Assembly: GCF_016185115.1 (NCBI RefSeq)
Contig: NZ_JACPOF010000029.1
Location: 312,530 to 376,529, forward strand
Reading direction: 5' to 3'
Source: Polaromonas sp.
Lineage (GTDB): Bacteria; Pseudomonadota; Gammaproteobacteria; Burkholderiales; Burkholderiaceae_C
Length of the DNA stretch: 64,000 bases
Below, one piece after another: positions 12,563-21,513 of the stretch. Position 1 is the first letter of the stretch. Each line of letters begins with the position of its first letter. Below the pieces are notes generated by a model. That model saw nothing but the letters and a program-made list of their open reading frames with translations, made no database searches and had not been told where the DNA came from. A program made the translations under genes and the position numbers.

Positions 12563-13468
12563 GTGAATTACGCGCAACTCCTCTTTCCCGACTTCTCGCT
12601 CATCATCTGCGGCTACCTGGTCTGCAGGTACACCGCGCTCAATCGTTCGGTCTGGGAGAAGGTCGAAAGCCTGGTGTACTTCTTCCTGTTTCCCGTGCTG
12701 CTGTTCCAGTCCATCGTCAAAAGCCCGCTGGACCTTCGCGCCACCTCCGGCCTGATCAGCGCAGGCCTTTTGCTGGGCCTGTGCGGCATCGCGCTGGCCT
12801 ACAGCCTGCCCCACCTGCCCTGGCTGGGCAAACACATGGACAGGCGGGAACATGCGGCCAGCGCGCAGATTGCGTTTCGTTTCAACTCGTTCATCGCGCT
12901 GGCGCTGGCCGACAAGCTCGCCGGCAGCCAGGGCCTGCAACTGATTGCCGTTCTGATCGGCGTATGCGTGCCGCTGTTCAACGTCGCTGCGGTATGGCCC
13001 ATGGCCCGACATGCGCAGCGCAACCTTGCGGCTGAACTGCTGCGCAACCCGCTCATCATCGCCACCGTGTCGGGGCTGGCAGCCAACCTGCTGGGCTTTA
13101 CGATTCCGTTCTGGCTGGAGCCCACCATCACGCGAATTGGCGCTGCATCCCTTGCACTTGGCCTGATGGCTGCTGGCGCGGGCCTGCAGTTCGCCCATCT
13201 CGCCCAATCAAGAACCCTGACGGTGGCGCTGCTGTCCATCAAGCACCTGATGTTGCCGCTGCTGGCGTGGGGACTGTCACGGCTGTTCGGGCTGTCGCCG
13301 GTGCAAACCACCATGCTGCTGGCTTTCTCTGCGCTGCCCACGTCGTCAAGCGCCTATGTGCTGGCAGCGCGCATGGGCTACAACGGCGCCTATGTGGCGG
13401 GCCTGGTCACACTGTCGACCATGCTGGGCGTGGTCAGCCTGCCGTTTGCGCTGGGAATTCTTCGCTAG
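12563..13468 (+). CDS. AEC family transporter (auxin efflux carrier-like)
   Basis: The 301-residue protein is an integral membrane permease of the AEC family, with about ten hydrophobic segments. The N-terminal block includes SLVYFFLFPVLLFQSI, matching the family's first paired helices. The C-terminal SALPTSSSAYVLAARMGYN block is the best family signature. Bacterial members export or import small organic acids such as malate or malonate. The start is GTG at 12563. It is divergent from the Bug gene, which may hint at a shared ligand, but this is only inference. Confidence 0.85.
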   Translation: MNYAQLLFPDFSLIICGYLVCRYTALNRSVWEKVESLVYFFLFPVLLFQSIVKSPLDLRATSGLISAGLLLGLCGIALAYSLPHLPWLGKHMDRREHAASAQIAFRFNSFIALALADKLAGSQGLQLIAVLIGVCVPLFNVAAVWPMARHAQRNLAAELLRNPLIIATVSGLAANLLGFTIPFWLEPTITRIGAASLALGLMAAGAGLQFAHLAQSRTLTVALLSIKHLMLPLLAWGLSRLFGLSPVQTTMLLAFSALPTSSSAYVLAARMGYNGAYVAGLVTLSTMLGVVSLPFALGILR

Positions 13469-13489
13469 CAGCGGCGCAGGTTTTTTGCG

Positions 13490-13678
13490 TCAAAGCGCGG
13501 GCGGCTTCTGCAAACGAAGGAATGTCGAGGTCCCAGCCAGCAAGGCCTCGTATTCCTGAACTGCCAGCACCACAACCGCCGGCCGGCCATGGCGGGTGAT
13601 GGTGACGGGCTCGCGCTGGGCAGTGTCAATGATCTGGCCCAGACGATTTTTGGCTTCGAGTGCAGAGAAAGTGCTCAT
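13490..13678 (-). CDS. Phd/YefM family antitoxin, without adjacent toxin
   Basis: The 62-residue protein begins MSTFSALEAKNRLGQIIDTA and continues VTITRHGRPAVVVLAVQEYEAL, the standard Phd/YefM DNA-binding fold. The C-terminal toxin-neutralising tail is short (about 14 residues after the core). No Doc, YoeB or PIN toxin follows: only 21 bp separate its stop from the convergent AEC gene. It may be a solitary regulator or the remnant of a lost toxin-antitoxin pair. Confidence 0.85.
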   Translation of the reverse strand: MSTFSALEAKNRLGQIIDTAQREPVTITRHGRPAVVVLAVQEYEALLAGTSTFLRLQKPPAL

Positions 13679-13700
13679 GAGTTGCCCCTGGTTAAAACGG

Positions 13701-13736
13701 CTATTTTAGCTATTTTAGCTATTTTAGCTATTACAG
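13701..13736. repeat. 9-bp tandem repeat upstream of the Phd antitoxin
   Basis: Three exact CTATTTTAG units are followed by one degenerate unit (CTATTACAG). The array starts 23 bp upstream of the antitoxin start codon, where promoter and operator should be. Read on the minus strand it offers repeated TAAAAT hexamers that could act as -10 boxes. Confidence 0.85.
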
Positions 13737-13794
13737 CTGTTTTCAGCCATCAACAGGTCATTCAAATCGATTGCTGGAGGCTCAAAAAGCCCGA

Positions 13795-13871
13795 AAAATG
13801 CCACTTTTAAGTATCAAAAATGGCTGCAAGCCAATGAATACGCACGTGAGAAGCTATTAAAAACGTAGCAT
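13795..13871 (+). repeat. composite intergenic repeat, partial copy A
   Basis: This stretch matches the right-hand part of the repeats at 29952, 41402 and 63624, with the conserved core CAATGAATACGCACGTGAG flanked by GGCTGCAAGC and AGCTATTAAAAACGTAGCA. The left-hand palindrome present in the other copies is missing. It abuts the stop codon of queG. Confidence 0.75.
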
Positions 13872-15011
13872 TTATCGAATCACGGCATCCAGGGAAACCG
13901 GTTCAAGCGCCCATTCGATGTGCTCACGCACCAGTGCGGTTGCTCCATCCAGCCGCGCCAAGAGGGCTGTGCGAATGGACGCGAGTTCTTTCTCATTCGC
14001 GTCAGCCTGCGCATCAGCGCGCCGCAAGGCGTTACCCATAGCGACTGCGATGTTGCGCAGCCATCGCTCGTGGCCTATGCGGCGTATGGCGCTGCCTTCG
14101 GTAAAACCCAGGAACTCCGCTTCGGTCCAGGCAAACAGCGTCACCAGTTGCTGGCCGGTGAGCCCCTGCCGCTCGTCAAAGTCGGGCAAGGCGCTGCGCT
14201 GCGCGAACTTGTTCCACGGGCACACCAGTTGGCAATCGTCACAGCCGTAAATGCGGTTGCCCATGAGCGGGCGCAACTCCAGCGGAATCGGGCCATCGTG
14301 CTCTATGGTCAGGTAAGAGATGCATCGCCGGGCATCCAGCTTGTGTGGCGCGATGATGGCCTGCGTGGGGCAGACATCGATGCACGACGTGCAACTGCCG
14401 CAGTGCGGCGTGACCGGCTCGCTGTGCGGCAGCGCGAGGTCTACATAAATCTCGCCCAGAAAAAACATGGACCCGGCTTCGCGGTTCAGTAGCAGCGTGT
14501 GTTTGCCGCGCCAGCCCTGGCCGGATCGCGCGGCCAGTTCGGCTTCGAGCACCGGCGCCGAATCGGTGAAGGCGCGGTGCCCGAAGCTGCCGACATGGGC
14601 GGAGATGCGCTCACCCAGCTTTTGCAGCCGGTTGCGCATGACCTTGTGGTAATCGCGCCCCCTGGCGTACACCGATACAACAGCTTCGGTCGGCCGGCCA
14701 AGCCGGCTGAACTCAAGCGCCTGCCATTGCCCGGACTCCACCGGTGTAGCCGCCGGCAGATAGTCCATGCGCGCGGTGATGACACTGACGGTGCCCGGAA
14801 TCAGCTCTGCAGGTCTTGCCCGCTTCAGCCCGTGCGAGGCCATGTAATGCATGTCACCATGAAAGCCGGCTGCGAGCCAGGCTGATAATCCAGGTTCGGC
14901 AGACGAGAGATCAACGTCTGCAATGCCGATTTGCGAGAATCCAAGCTCGCGCGCCCAGCCCCCAATCTGATTGACGAGTTCCTGACTACCCTGATGACTG
15001 TTGACACTCAC
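13872..15011 (-). CDS. queG: epoxyqueuosine reductase
   Basis: QueG performs the last step of queuosine synthesis, reducing epoxyqueuosine to queuosine in tRNA using cobalamin and two [4Fe-4S] clusters. Visible features are GFSQIGIADVDL at the N-terminus, the cluster motif CGSCTSCIDVCPTQAI and a second one in IYGCDDCQLVCPWNKF. The longest frame begins 49 codons earlier, but that extension lies inside tsaE and is not QueG-like. GTG at 15011 gives about 379 residues, the family length. The start overlaps the divergent tsaE start by about 18 bp. Confidence 0.92.
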   Translation of the reverse strand: MSVNSHQGSQELVNQIGGWARELGFSQIGIADVDLSSAEPGLSAWLAAGFHGDMHYMASHGLKRARPAELIPGTVSVITARMDYLPAATPVESGQWQALEFSRLGRPTEAVVSVYARGRDYHKVMRNRLQKLGERISAHVGSFGHRAFTDSAPVLEAELAARSGQGWRGKHTLLLNREAGSMFFLGEIYVDLALPHSEPVTPHCGSCTSCIDVCPTQAIIAPHKLDARRCISYLTIEHDGPIPLELRPLMGNRIYGCDDCQLVCPWNKFAQRSALPDFDERQGLTGQQLVTLFAWTEAEFLGFTEGSAIRRIGHERWLRNIAVAMGNALRRADAQADANEKELASIRTALLARLDGATALVREHIEWALEPVSLDAVIR

Positions 15012-15488
15012 TTGCCGATTGTAAAAAGGATCGCCTGGCCGGATGAAACGGCCACGCAGGCGTTCGCATCGGCACTGGCAAAGCAGCCTGCCATCGCCAA
15101 TGCGCTGATCGAGCTGCATGGCGACCTGGGTGCAGGCAAAACCACCTTTGCGCGCCACCTGCTGGCCGCCCTGGGGGTGCAGGGTCGCATCAAGAGCCCG
15201 ACCTACGCTGTGGTGGAGTCCTACGCGCTCGAAACCTCACCGCTGAATCAGCCTCTGGACATCTGGCACTTTGACTTCTACCGCTTCAACGACCCTGACG
15301 AATGGGAAGAAGCCGGTTTTCGCGACATCTTTGGCGCACCCGGCCTCAAGCTGGTCGAGTGGCCCGAGAAAGCCGCCGGGCACCTGCCCAGGCCAGACCT
15401 GCTGCTCGCCATCGAACTGCAGGCAGACGATTCGCGCACAGTGACGATGACGGCAAATACCCCCAGAGGTGCGGAGCTGATCACATGA
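14994..15488 (+). CDS. tsaE: tRNA threonylcarbamoyladenosine biosynthesis ATPase TsaE
   Basis: TsaE is the P-loop ATPase that works with TsaB and TsaD to make t6A37 in tRNAs reading ANN codons. The Walker A motif is GDLGAGKTTFARHLL near residue 44, followed by SPTYAVVESY and the HFDFYRF segment and, near the C-terminus, LVEWPEKA, all typical. The ATG at 14994 (164 aa) is preferred to an upstream one. The last four bases (ATGA) overlap amiC, an order found in many proteobacteria. Confidence 0.93.
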   Translation: MTVDTHLPIVKRIAWPDETATQAFASALAKQPAIANALIELHGDLGAGKTTFARHLLAALGVQGRIKSPTYAVVESYALETSPLNQPLDIWHFDFYRFNDPDEWEEAGFRDIFGAPGLKLVEWPEKAAGHLPRPDLLLAIELQADDSRTVTMTANTPRGAELIT

Positions 15489-16897
15489 ACAAGCCCCAGC
15501 CCGCCCCCATCACCCGCCGCAAGGCGCTGCAACTCGGCAGCGTGGTGCTGGCGCTGGGCGCGCATCACATTGCACGCGGCGCATCGATTGTGGCGGTGCG
15601 TGTCTGGCCGTCCAAAGACTACACGCGCCTGACGATTGAATCGGATGGCGAGATCAAGACGAAGCAGTTTTTTGTGTCAGAGCCGCCACGCCTGGCCGTG
15701 GATATTGAAGGCATAGACCTGATACCGGCCCTGCGCGAACTGGTGGCCAAGGTCAAGTCGGATGACCCCAACATCCAGGGCATACGGGTTGGGCAGAACG
15801 CACCGGGCGTGGTGCGCCTGGTGATTGACCTGAAGCAGCCCATACTGCCGCAGGTCTTCACCCTGGCACCCGTGGCCGCCTACAAATACCGGCTGGTGCT
15901 GGACCTTTACCCCACCCAGACGGCCGACCCGCTGGAAGCACTGATTGCCGAAAAGCTGGCCGATAGAAATGCGCCGCCCGCGCGAACTGCAGGCAATGAA
16001 GGCACCGCGCCAGCCGCACCGGCACATGACCCGCTGGGTGACCTGATTGCACAACAGGCTGGCAGGCCTGCACCACCACCACGATCGTCAGGCTCTGCCG
16101 CCGCACGGCCGGCAGACAGGGCAACGCCCCCCGCCGCGGCCAGCATTCCCCCTGCAGCCGTGGCGGCAACCCCTGGTGCAAAAACTGACCGCCTCGTCAT
16201 CGTGGCGCTGGACCCCGGCCACGGCGGCGAAGACCCCGGCGCCATCGGCCCCGGCGGCACGCGGGAGAAAGACGTGGTGCTGCAGATTGCACATCGCCTG
16301 CGTGACCGCATCAACCAGCAGCCCAATATGCGCGCTTACCTCACGCGCGATGCAGATTTTTTTGTGCCGCTGCATATACGCGTGCAAAAGGCGCGGCGTG
16401 TACAGGCCGACCTGTTCATCAGCATTCATGCCGACGCCTTCTTCACGCCGCGGCCGCAGGGCGCGAGTGTGTTTGCGCTCAGCGACAAGGGCGCTTCAAG
16501 CAGCGCCGCACGCTGGATGGCCGACAAGGAAAATTCAGCCGACCTGGTGGGTGGCGTCAATGTGAAGGCCAAAGACGCGCAGGTGCAGAAGGCACTGCTC
16601 GACATGAGCACAACCGCGCAGATCAACGACAGCCTCAAGCTCGGTACCGCCATGCTCGGCGAGATAGGCGCCGTCGGCAAACTGCACAAGGCCAGGGTTG
16701 AGCAGGCAGGGTTTGCAGTGCTCAAGGCACCCGACATTCCCAGCGTGCTGGTTGAAACCGCCTTCATCAGCAATCCCGATGAAGAAGCCAAACTGCGCAG
16801 CGACGAATACCAGGTGCAACTGGCCGATGCGCTGATGCGCGGCATTGGCCGCTACTTTGCACGCAACCCACCCCTCGCACGTAACCGCCAGATATAG
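15485..16897 (+). CDS. amiC: N-acetylmuramoyl-L-alanine amidase AmiC
   Basis: AmiC is a periplasmic zinc amidase that removes stem peptides from peptidoglycan during daughter-cell separation. The 470-residue protein begins with a twin-arginine signal (ITRRKALQLGS), consistent with Tat export of AmiC-type amidases. An AMIN septal-targeting domain follows (about residues 35-140), then a Pro/Ala-rich linker. The Amidase_3 domain has zinc ligands in ALDPGHGGEDPGAIG and SIHADAF, and the catalytic glutamate in VLVETAFISN. A longer frame upstream lies within tsaE and is not used. Confidence 0.93.
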   Translation: MNKPQPAPITRRKALQLGSVVLALGAHHIARGASIVAVRVWPSKDYTRLTIESDGEIKTKQFFVSEPPRLAVDIEGIDLIPALRELVAKVKSDDPNIQGIRVGQNAPGVVRLVIDLKQPILPQVFTLAPVAAYKYRLVLDLYPTQTADPLEALIAEKLADRNAPPARTAGNEGTAPAAPAHDPLGDLIAQQAGRPAPPPRSSGSAAARPADRATPPAAASIPPAAVAATPGAKTDRLVIVALDPGHGGEDPGAIGPGGTREKDVVLQIAHRLRDRINQQPNMRAYLTRDADFFVPLHIRVQKARRVQADLFISIHADAFFTPRPQGASVFALSDKGASSSAARWMADKENSADLVGGVNVKAKDAQVQKALLDMSTTAQINDSLKLGTAMLGEIGAVGKLHKARVEQAGFAVLKAPDIPSVLVETAFISNPDEEAKLRSDEYQVQLADALMRGIGRYFARNPPLARNRQI

Positions 16898-17110
16898 CGC
16901 GCTGCATCTTCCGCACCTCAAGGTGTGACAGAGCGCACAGGATGTTGCACTTCAACACACGGGACCGACAGTTTGCGGCGGTATTCTCCTACAGGTCAGG
17001 GCCTGCTCCACATCTACAGTGGATTCACAGGCAGAGCCCACACATCAACGCGTCACTGGACCTGATGTCAGCAGTGAAAGAGCCTGAAACTCTTAACAAA
17101 GGTGAACCAA

Positions 17111-17329
17111 ATGAAATCGAAAATCATCATGTCAGCAGCAGCCTCCGCACTTGCACTCGCCCTGGTGGGTTGCGGAACCAATCCAACCAATGCACAGATC
17201 GGTACCGGCGTAGGCGCCGTGGTCGGTGGTGTCGCAGGTAGCGCATTGACCGGTGGTAGCGCCATCGGTACCGTAGGCGGTGCAGCCGCTGGCGCCCTGA
17301 TTGGTAACGAAGTCGGTAAAAAACGCTAA
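17111..17329 (+). CDS. glycine-zipper lipoprotein (OsmB-like), copy 1
   Basis: The 72-residue product has a lipoprotein signal with the lipobox LVGCG. A short NPTNAQIG segment follows, then a glycine-zipper hairpin (GTGVGAVVGGVAGSAL...GGAAAGALIGNEVG) ending KKR. It resembles OsmB, an osmotically inducible outer-membrane lipoprotein of unknown mechanism. ATG at 17111 is chosen because AAAGGTGA precedes it. It is followed by a paralogue at 17463. Confidence 0.8.
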   Translation: MKSKIIMSAAASALALALVGCGTNPTNAQIGTGVGAVVGGVAGSALTGGSAIGTVGGAAAGALIGNEVGKKR

Positions 17330-17462
17330 ATGACTAAACGGTTGTTGGCATCGTGGCTCAGGCCATGACGCCAGCAGCCTGATAGACAGGTCATCGGTTT
17401 GAGGGTGATCGTGAACAGTTAAAAGCAACGAGCCGAAAGCTCATATAAAGAGGAACCACACA

Positions 17463-17681
17463 ATGAACACGAAACTTTTGATGGCAACCGCCGCTTCCGT
17501 CCTTGCCCTGACCAGCATGGTCGGCTGTGCGAGCAACCCCACCAACGCACAGATCGGTACCGCTGTCGGCGCTGTGGCTGGTGGTGTGGCCGGTAACGTC
17601 CTGCTGGGCGGCCCGCTGGCCACCATTGGCGGCGCCGCTGTAGGTGCGGTCGTCGGCAATGAAGTCGGCAAAAAACGCTGA
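17463..17681 (+). CDS. glycine-zipper lipoprotein (OsmB-like), copy 2
   Basis: A 72-residue paralogue of the preceding gene, with signal peptide, lipobox MVGCA, the same NPTNAQIG motif, a glycine-zipper hairpin and the identical NEVGKKR terminus. A GAGG ribosome site (AAGAGGAACCACACA) precedes the ATG. Copies 1 and 2 are separated by 133 bp, enough for an independent promoter. A strong terminator follows. Both probably sit in the inner leaflet of the outer membrane, but no function is assigned. Confidence 0.8.
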   Translation: MNTKLLMATAASVLALTSMVGCASNPTNAQIGTAVGAVAGGVAGNVLLGGPLATIGGAAVGAVVGNEVGKKR

Positions 17682-17710
17682 CACCCTGCGCAACCATCAA
17701 GGTTAAAAAT

Positions 17711-17748
17711 TAAAAAAAGCGGCTCCTGATTCAGGAGCCGCTTTTTTG
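17711..17748. terminator. bidirectional Rho-independent terminator
   Basis: AGCGGCTCCT and AGGAGCCGCT form a ten-bp stem around a five-base loop, with A-run before and T-run after. It can end both the lipoprotein unit (plus) and the dedA-like gene (minus). Confidence 0.93.
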
Positions 17749-17778
17749 TTTGCGCTGCAGATTGAACGCGCTTGTGTA

Positions 17779-18432
17779 TCAGGCTACCGGCGGCGAAACC
17801 TTACGCCCTGCTTTCCAGGCACCATAAATCACCAATAGCCCCGGGATCAGAATCATCGCCCAGATGATCTTGTCGAGGTTGGCCTTGACCCAGGGCACGT
17901 TGCCGAAGAAATATCCTGCCGTCACGATGCCGCCCACCCACAACACCGCGCCCATGACGTTGTAGGCCGTGAATTTGCTGCGTGTCATTTCAGACACCCC
18001 GCCCACGAAGGGAGCGAAGGTACGCAGGAAAGGCATGAAGCGCGCAGCGATGATGGTGATGCCGCCGTAACGCTCATAAAAAGCATGGGCCTGGTTAAAG
18101 GCCTTTTTGTTGAAGTAGCGCGACTGCTCCCACTGGAATACCCTGGGGCCGAAATAACGGCCAATGCTGTAATTGCACTGGTCGCCCAATACAGCCGCCA
18201 CAAACAGCAGCCCGACGGCCAGCGGATAGCTCATCAACCCGATGCCGCACATGGCACCCACCACAAAGAGCAGTGAGTCGCCTGGCAGGAAGGGCATGAC
18301 GACCACGCCGGTCTCCACAAAGATGATCAGAAACAGCAGGGCATAAACCCATGCGCCGTAGCTGGTGACAAAGGTTTCCAGGTGCTTGTCGACGTGGAGG
18401 ATGAAGTCAATGAGGTAGGTCACAATTTCCAT
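17779..18432 (-). CDS. DedA family membrane protein
   Basis: The 217-residue protein is a DedA/Tvp38 family inner-membrane protein. It has the signature FVETGVVVMPFLPGDSLLFVVGA and the conserved arginine-containing segment ARFMPFLRTFAPFVGG. Known family members support membrane energetics and lipid carrier flipping (undecaprenyl phosphate or phospholipid). The particular substrate here cannot be told. About five hydrophobic segments are visible. Confidence 0.9.
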   Translation of the reverse strand: MEIVTYLIDFILHVDKHLETFVTSYGAWVYALLFLIIFVETGVVVMPFLPGDSLLFVVGAMCGIGLMSYPLAVGLLFVAAVLGDQCNYSIGRYFGPRVFQWEQSRYFNKKAFNQAHAFYERYGGITIIAARFMPFLRTFAPFVGGVSEMTRSKFTAYNVMGAVLWVGGIVTAGYFFGNVPWVKANLDKIIWAMILIPGLLVIYGAWKAGRKVSPPVA

Positions 18433-18483
18433 GGCCGTGATTTTGACAGGTCATTCACGCTCCCGGCCTAAAATCCCTTTCCA

Positions 18484-20391
18484 ATGACAGCCCTTCTTGC
18501 GGCACGCCGCCCGATTCTTGAACTCCCTGACGAACTGATCAGCCAGATTGCGGCCGGTGAAGTCGTTGAGCGCCCCGCATCGGTGGTGCGCGAGCTGGTC
18601 GACAACGCGCTGGATGCTGGCGCGCGCAGCGTCACGGTGCGGCTGATGGCCGGCGGTGTGCGGCTGATACTGGTTGAAGACGATGGCCAGGGCATACCGC
18701 GCGAGGAGTTGCCGATAGCCCTCAGGCGCCATGCCACCAGCAAGATCGCCTCGCTGCAGGACCTTGAAGCCGTAGGCACCATGGGTTTCAGGGGCGAAGC
18801 GCTGGCCGCCATCAATTCGATTGCCGACATGAGCCTGCTCTCGCGCACTGAAGATGCAGAGCACGCCTGGCAACTCGACGGCCGTACCGGCGAGATCAAA
18901 CCCGCCGCGCGCAGCCGCGGCACCAGCGTTGAAGTGCGCGAGCTGTTCTACGCCACGCCGGCCCGCCGCAAGTTCCTCAAAACCGACGCCACCGAATTAG
19001 CCCACTGTGTGGAGGCCGTGCGCCGCCACGCGCTGGTCAGGCCTGACGTGGCCTTTGCCATCTGGCATGAGGGCAAGCTGGTCGAGCAGTGGCGTGCCTG
19101 CACAGGTGAGACGGCCCATGAACAACGCCTGGCCGATGTGCTGGGCAGCGACTTTGTAGAGCAGTCTGTCGCCGTCAACTATGAAAGCAGCGCACGACGC
19201 CCCGACGGGCAGCCCGCAGTACGCATCTGGGGCCGCGCTGGCATTCCCGATGCCGCACGCTCCCGTGCCGACCAGCAGTTTGCGTACGTCAATGGCCGCT
19301 ATGTACGTGACAAGGTGCTTACGCATGCCGCACGCAGCGCCTATGAAGACGTGCTGCACGGCCACCGCCAGCCCGTGTATGCCCTTTACGTCGAGATGGA
19401 CCCCGCCAAAGTGGATGTGAATGTGCACCCGACCAAGATAGAAGTGCGCTTTCGGGACAGCCGCGAGGTGCACCAGGCCGTACGTCACGGCACCGAGAAC
19501 GCACTGGCTATACCCCGCTCTGGTACGCAGGCAATGACTGATGGCGCAACGGGAGCAACATCAGCCGCCTTTGGCGCACCCGCATCACCGGCTTCATATT
19601 CATGGGCACAACCCACCATGAATTTCTCGTCACCAGCCGTGTACGGCAACGGAAATGGAAACCGGAATGGAGGCGTTTCGGATTTCGAAGCCATGTGGCC
19701 CGCCGCGACACCAGCCCAGTCCAACGGCATTGCCAGCCAGGTCTACGCTCCGCAAGTAGTGACGCAGCAGGAATCCACCCTGCCCCCCGGCGAGTGGCCG
19801 CTGGGCCGCGCGATAGCCCAGTTGCAGGGCATCTACGTGCTGGCCGAAAACACCCAGGGCCTGGTGATTGTGGACATGCATGCTGCCCATGAACGCATTG
19901 TTTATGAGCGCCTGAAATCCCAGATGGATGGCGTTGGCGGCGCGGGCGCAGGCATCGCCAGCCAGCCGCTGCTGATTCCGGCCACCTTTGCCGCCAGTCC
20001 TCAGGAAGTCGCCGCTGCCGAGGCCAGCCATGAAGTGCTGGCCACACTGGGGCTGGAGATCACGCCCTTTTCACCCAAAACCCTGGCCGTACGCGCCGTA
20101 CCGACCAGCCTTGCGCAGGGTGATGCGGTCGAGCTTGCCCGCAGTGTGCTGGCAGAACTGGCCCAGCACGACGCCAGCACGGTCATACAGCGGGCGCAGA
20201 ACGAGCTGCTGTCAACCATGGCCTGCCACGGTGCCGTGCGCGCCAACCGAAAGCTGACGATTGACGAGATGAACGCCCTGCTGCGCCAGATGGAAGCCAC
20301 CGAGCGCTCCGACCAGTGCAACCATGGCAGGCCGACCTGGCGCCAGGTCAGCATTCGCGAGCTGGATGCGCTCTTCATGCGCGGGCGCTGA
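18484..20391 (+). CDS. mutL: DNA mismatch repair protein MutL
   Basis: MutL links mismatch recognition by MutS to strand excision. The N-terminal GHKL ATPase shows LPDELISQIAAGEVVERPASVVRELVDN, the VEDDGQGI box and TMGFRGEALAAI. The C-terminal domain contains DMHAAHERIVYE (from residue 464), which fits the latent-endonuclease consensus D[QM]HA(X)2E(X)4E, as in Neisseria and Pseudomonas MutL. This implies MutL nicks DNA itself and that no MutH is needed. The 635-residue length and the low-complexity linker (about residues 345-430) are normal. Confidence 0.96.
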   Translation: MTALLAARRPILELPDELISQIAAGEVVERPASVVRELVDNALDAGARSVTVRLMAGGVRLILVEDDGQGIPREELPIALRRHATSKIASLQDLEAVGTMGFRGEALAAINSIADMSLLSRTEDAEHAWQLDGRTGEIKPAARSRGTSVEVRELFYATPARRKFLKTDATELAHCVEAVRRHALVRPDVAFAIWHEGKLVEQWRACTGETAHEQRLADVLGSDFVEQSVAVNYESSARRPDGQPAVRIWGRAGIPDAARSRADQQFAYVNGRYVRDKVLTHAARSAYEDVLHGHRQPVYALYVEMDPAKVDVNVHPTKIEVRFRDSREVHQAVRHGTENALAIPRSGTQAMTDGATGATSAAFGAPASPASYSWAQPTMNFSSPAVYGNGNGNRNGGVSDFEAMWPAATPAQSNGIASQVYAPQVVTQQESTLPPGEWPLGRAIAQLQGIYVLAENTQGLVIVDMHAAHERIVYERLKSQMDGVGGAGAGIASQPLLIPATFAASPQEVAAAEASHEVLATLGLEITPFSPKTLAVRAVPTSLAQGDAVELARSVLAELAQHDASTVIQRAQNELLSTMACHGAVRANRKLTIDEMNALLRQMEATERSDQCNHGRPTWRQVSIRELDALFMRGR

Positions 20392-20572
20392 AGCAGACAG
20401 CTCTCAGGGTTTTCCGCCAATTTGTAACGGCGGCCATCCGGTTTGTCTGCCGGTGCGGTTCATGCTTCGTTGATTTCAGAGGACACAGTCAGGGGTGCGA
20501 CTTTTCAAAACTTCACACGCCACCTAACCGCCGCCGCGAACTTTTTGGACCCGCTCCAGTCTGTTACACAGC

Positions 20573-21442
20573 ATGAAAAAATTGCACCTCCGTATTTTTC
20601 TGGCATTTCTCGTCACATTCGCACTGCTGACCGGCTGCGCCACACTCGATGAAAAACAGCGCGCCTGGATATTCCAGCCCAGCGACCGCACCTGGAGCGG
20701 CGGCCTGATGGCAGCTGAGGGCATGGAGGATGTCTGGATTGACTACAAAGCCAAAAAAGGCGCGCTGACGGGCGGCGATGACTACCCTGTTCGCCTGCAC
20801 GGCCTGTGGCTGGAGGCCGACAAGCCGCAGGCCTCCAAGGCCCCCGTGATGCTCTACCTGCATGGCGCGCGCTACAACGTGACAGGTTCCGCCCCACGCA
20901 TACGCCGCATGCAGGAGCTCGGTTTTTCGGTACTCGCGATCGACTACCGCGGTTTTGGCAAAAGCACAAACGAGCTGCCTTCTGAAGCATCAGCCTATGA
21001 AGATGCCCGCGCTGCATGGAGCTGGCTGGCACAGAAATACCCAGACCGCCCCCGCTACATCTTCGGCCACTCGCTGGGCGGCCCGATTGCCATCGACCTG
21101 GCAACTGAGGTCAAGGACGAAAGCGGCACCATTGTTGAAGGCACATTCACCTCCATTGCCGATGTGGTGGCCAGCTCACGCTGGGGCTGGATGCCAGTCT
21201 CACTTCTGATCACGCAGCGTTTTGAGGCCGTTAACAAGGTAGGCAAGATAGGCTCGCCATTGCTGGTGGTGCACGGCGGCCAAGACCAGCTCATATTGCC
21301 CGACCTGGGGCGCAAGCTCTATGAAGCAGCAGTTGAACCCAAGCTGTTTGTCCTGGTTGAAGGCGGCTCCCACCACAATACCAACCAGATCGGACAGCCG
21401 CAGTACCGCGAGGCGCTGGCGCGGCTTTTCGCACTGAAGTAA
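20573..21442 (+). CDS. alpha/beta hydrolase lipoprotein
   Basis: The 289-residue protein has a lipoprotein signal (lipobox LLTGCA) and an alpha/beta-hydrolase domain. The domain has an LYLHGARYN oxyanion strand, the nucleophile elbow GHSLGG (near residue 165), the acid region LLVVHGGQDQLI and a C-terminal histidine in GGSHHNTN. It is probably a serine esterase or peptidase anchored in the envelope; the substrate is unknown. Upstream lies mutL with a 181-bp spacer. Confidence 0.85.
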   Translation: MKKLHLRIFLAFLVTFALLTGCATLDEKQRAWIFQPSDRTWSGGLMAAEGMEDVWIDYKAKKGALTGGDDYPVRLHGLWLEADKPQASKAPVMLYLHGARYNVTGSAPRIRRMQELGFSVLAIDYRGFGKSTNELPSEASAYEDARAAWSWLAQKYPDRPRYIFGHSLGGPIAIDLATEVKDESGTIVEGTFTSIADVVASSRWGWMPVSLLITQRFEAVNKVGKIGSPLLVVHGGQDQLILPDLGRKLYEAAVEPKLFVLVEGGSHHNTNQIGQPQYREALARLFALK

Positions 21443-21513
21443 ATCCGTTCCGGCACGGCAGGGCTTGGCGCCCGCCGGCTTTACCGCACTGTCAATCTGC
21501 TAACCTCAGGCAG

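Noticed and set aside
13701..13736. Short tandem repeats considered as a CRISPR-like array
   Set aside because: The nine-base units are contiguous without spacers, so this is a simple tandem repeat.
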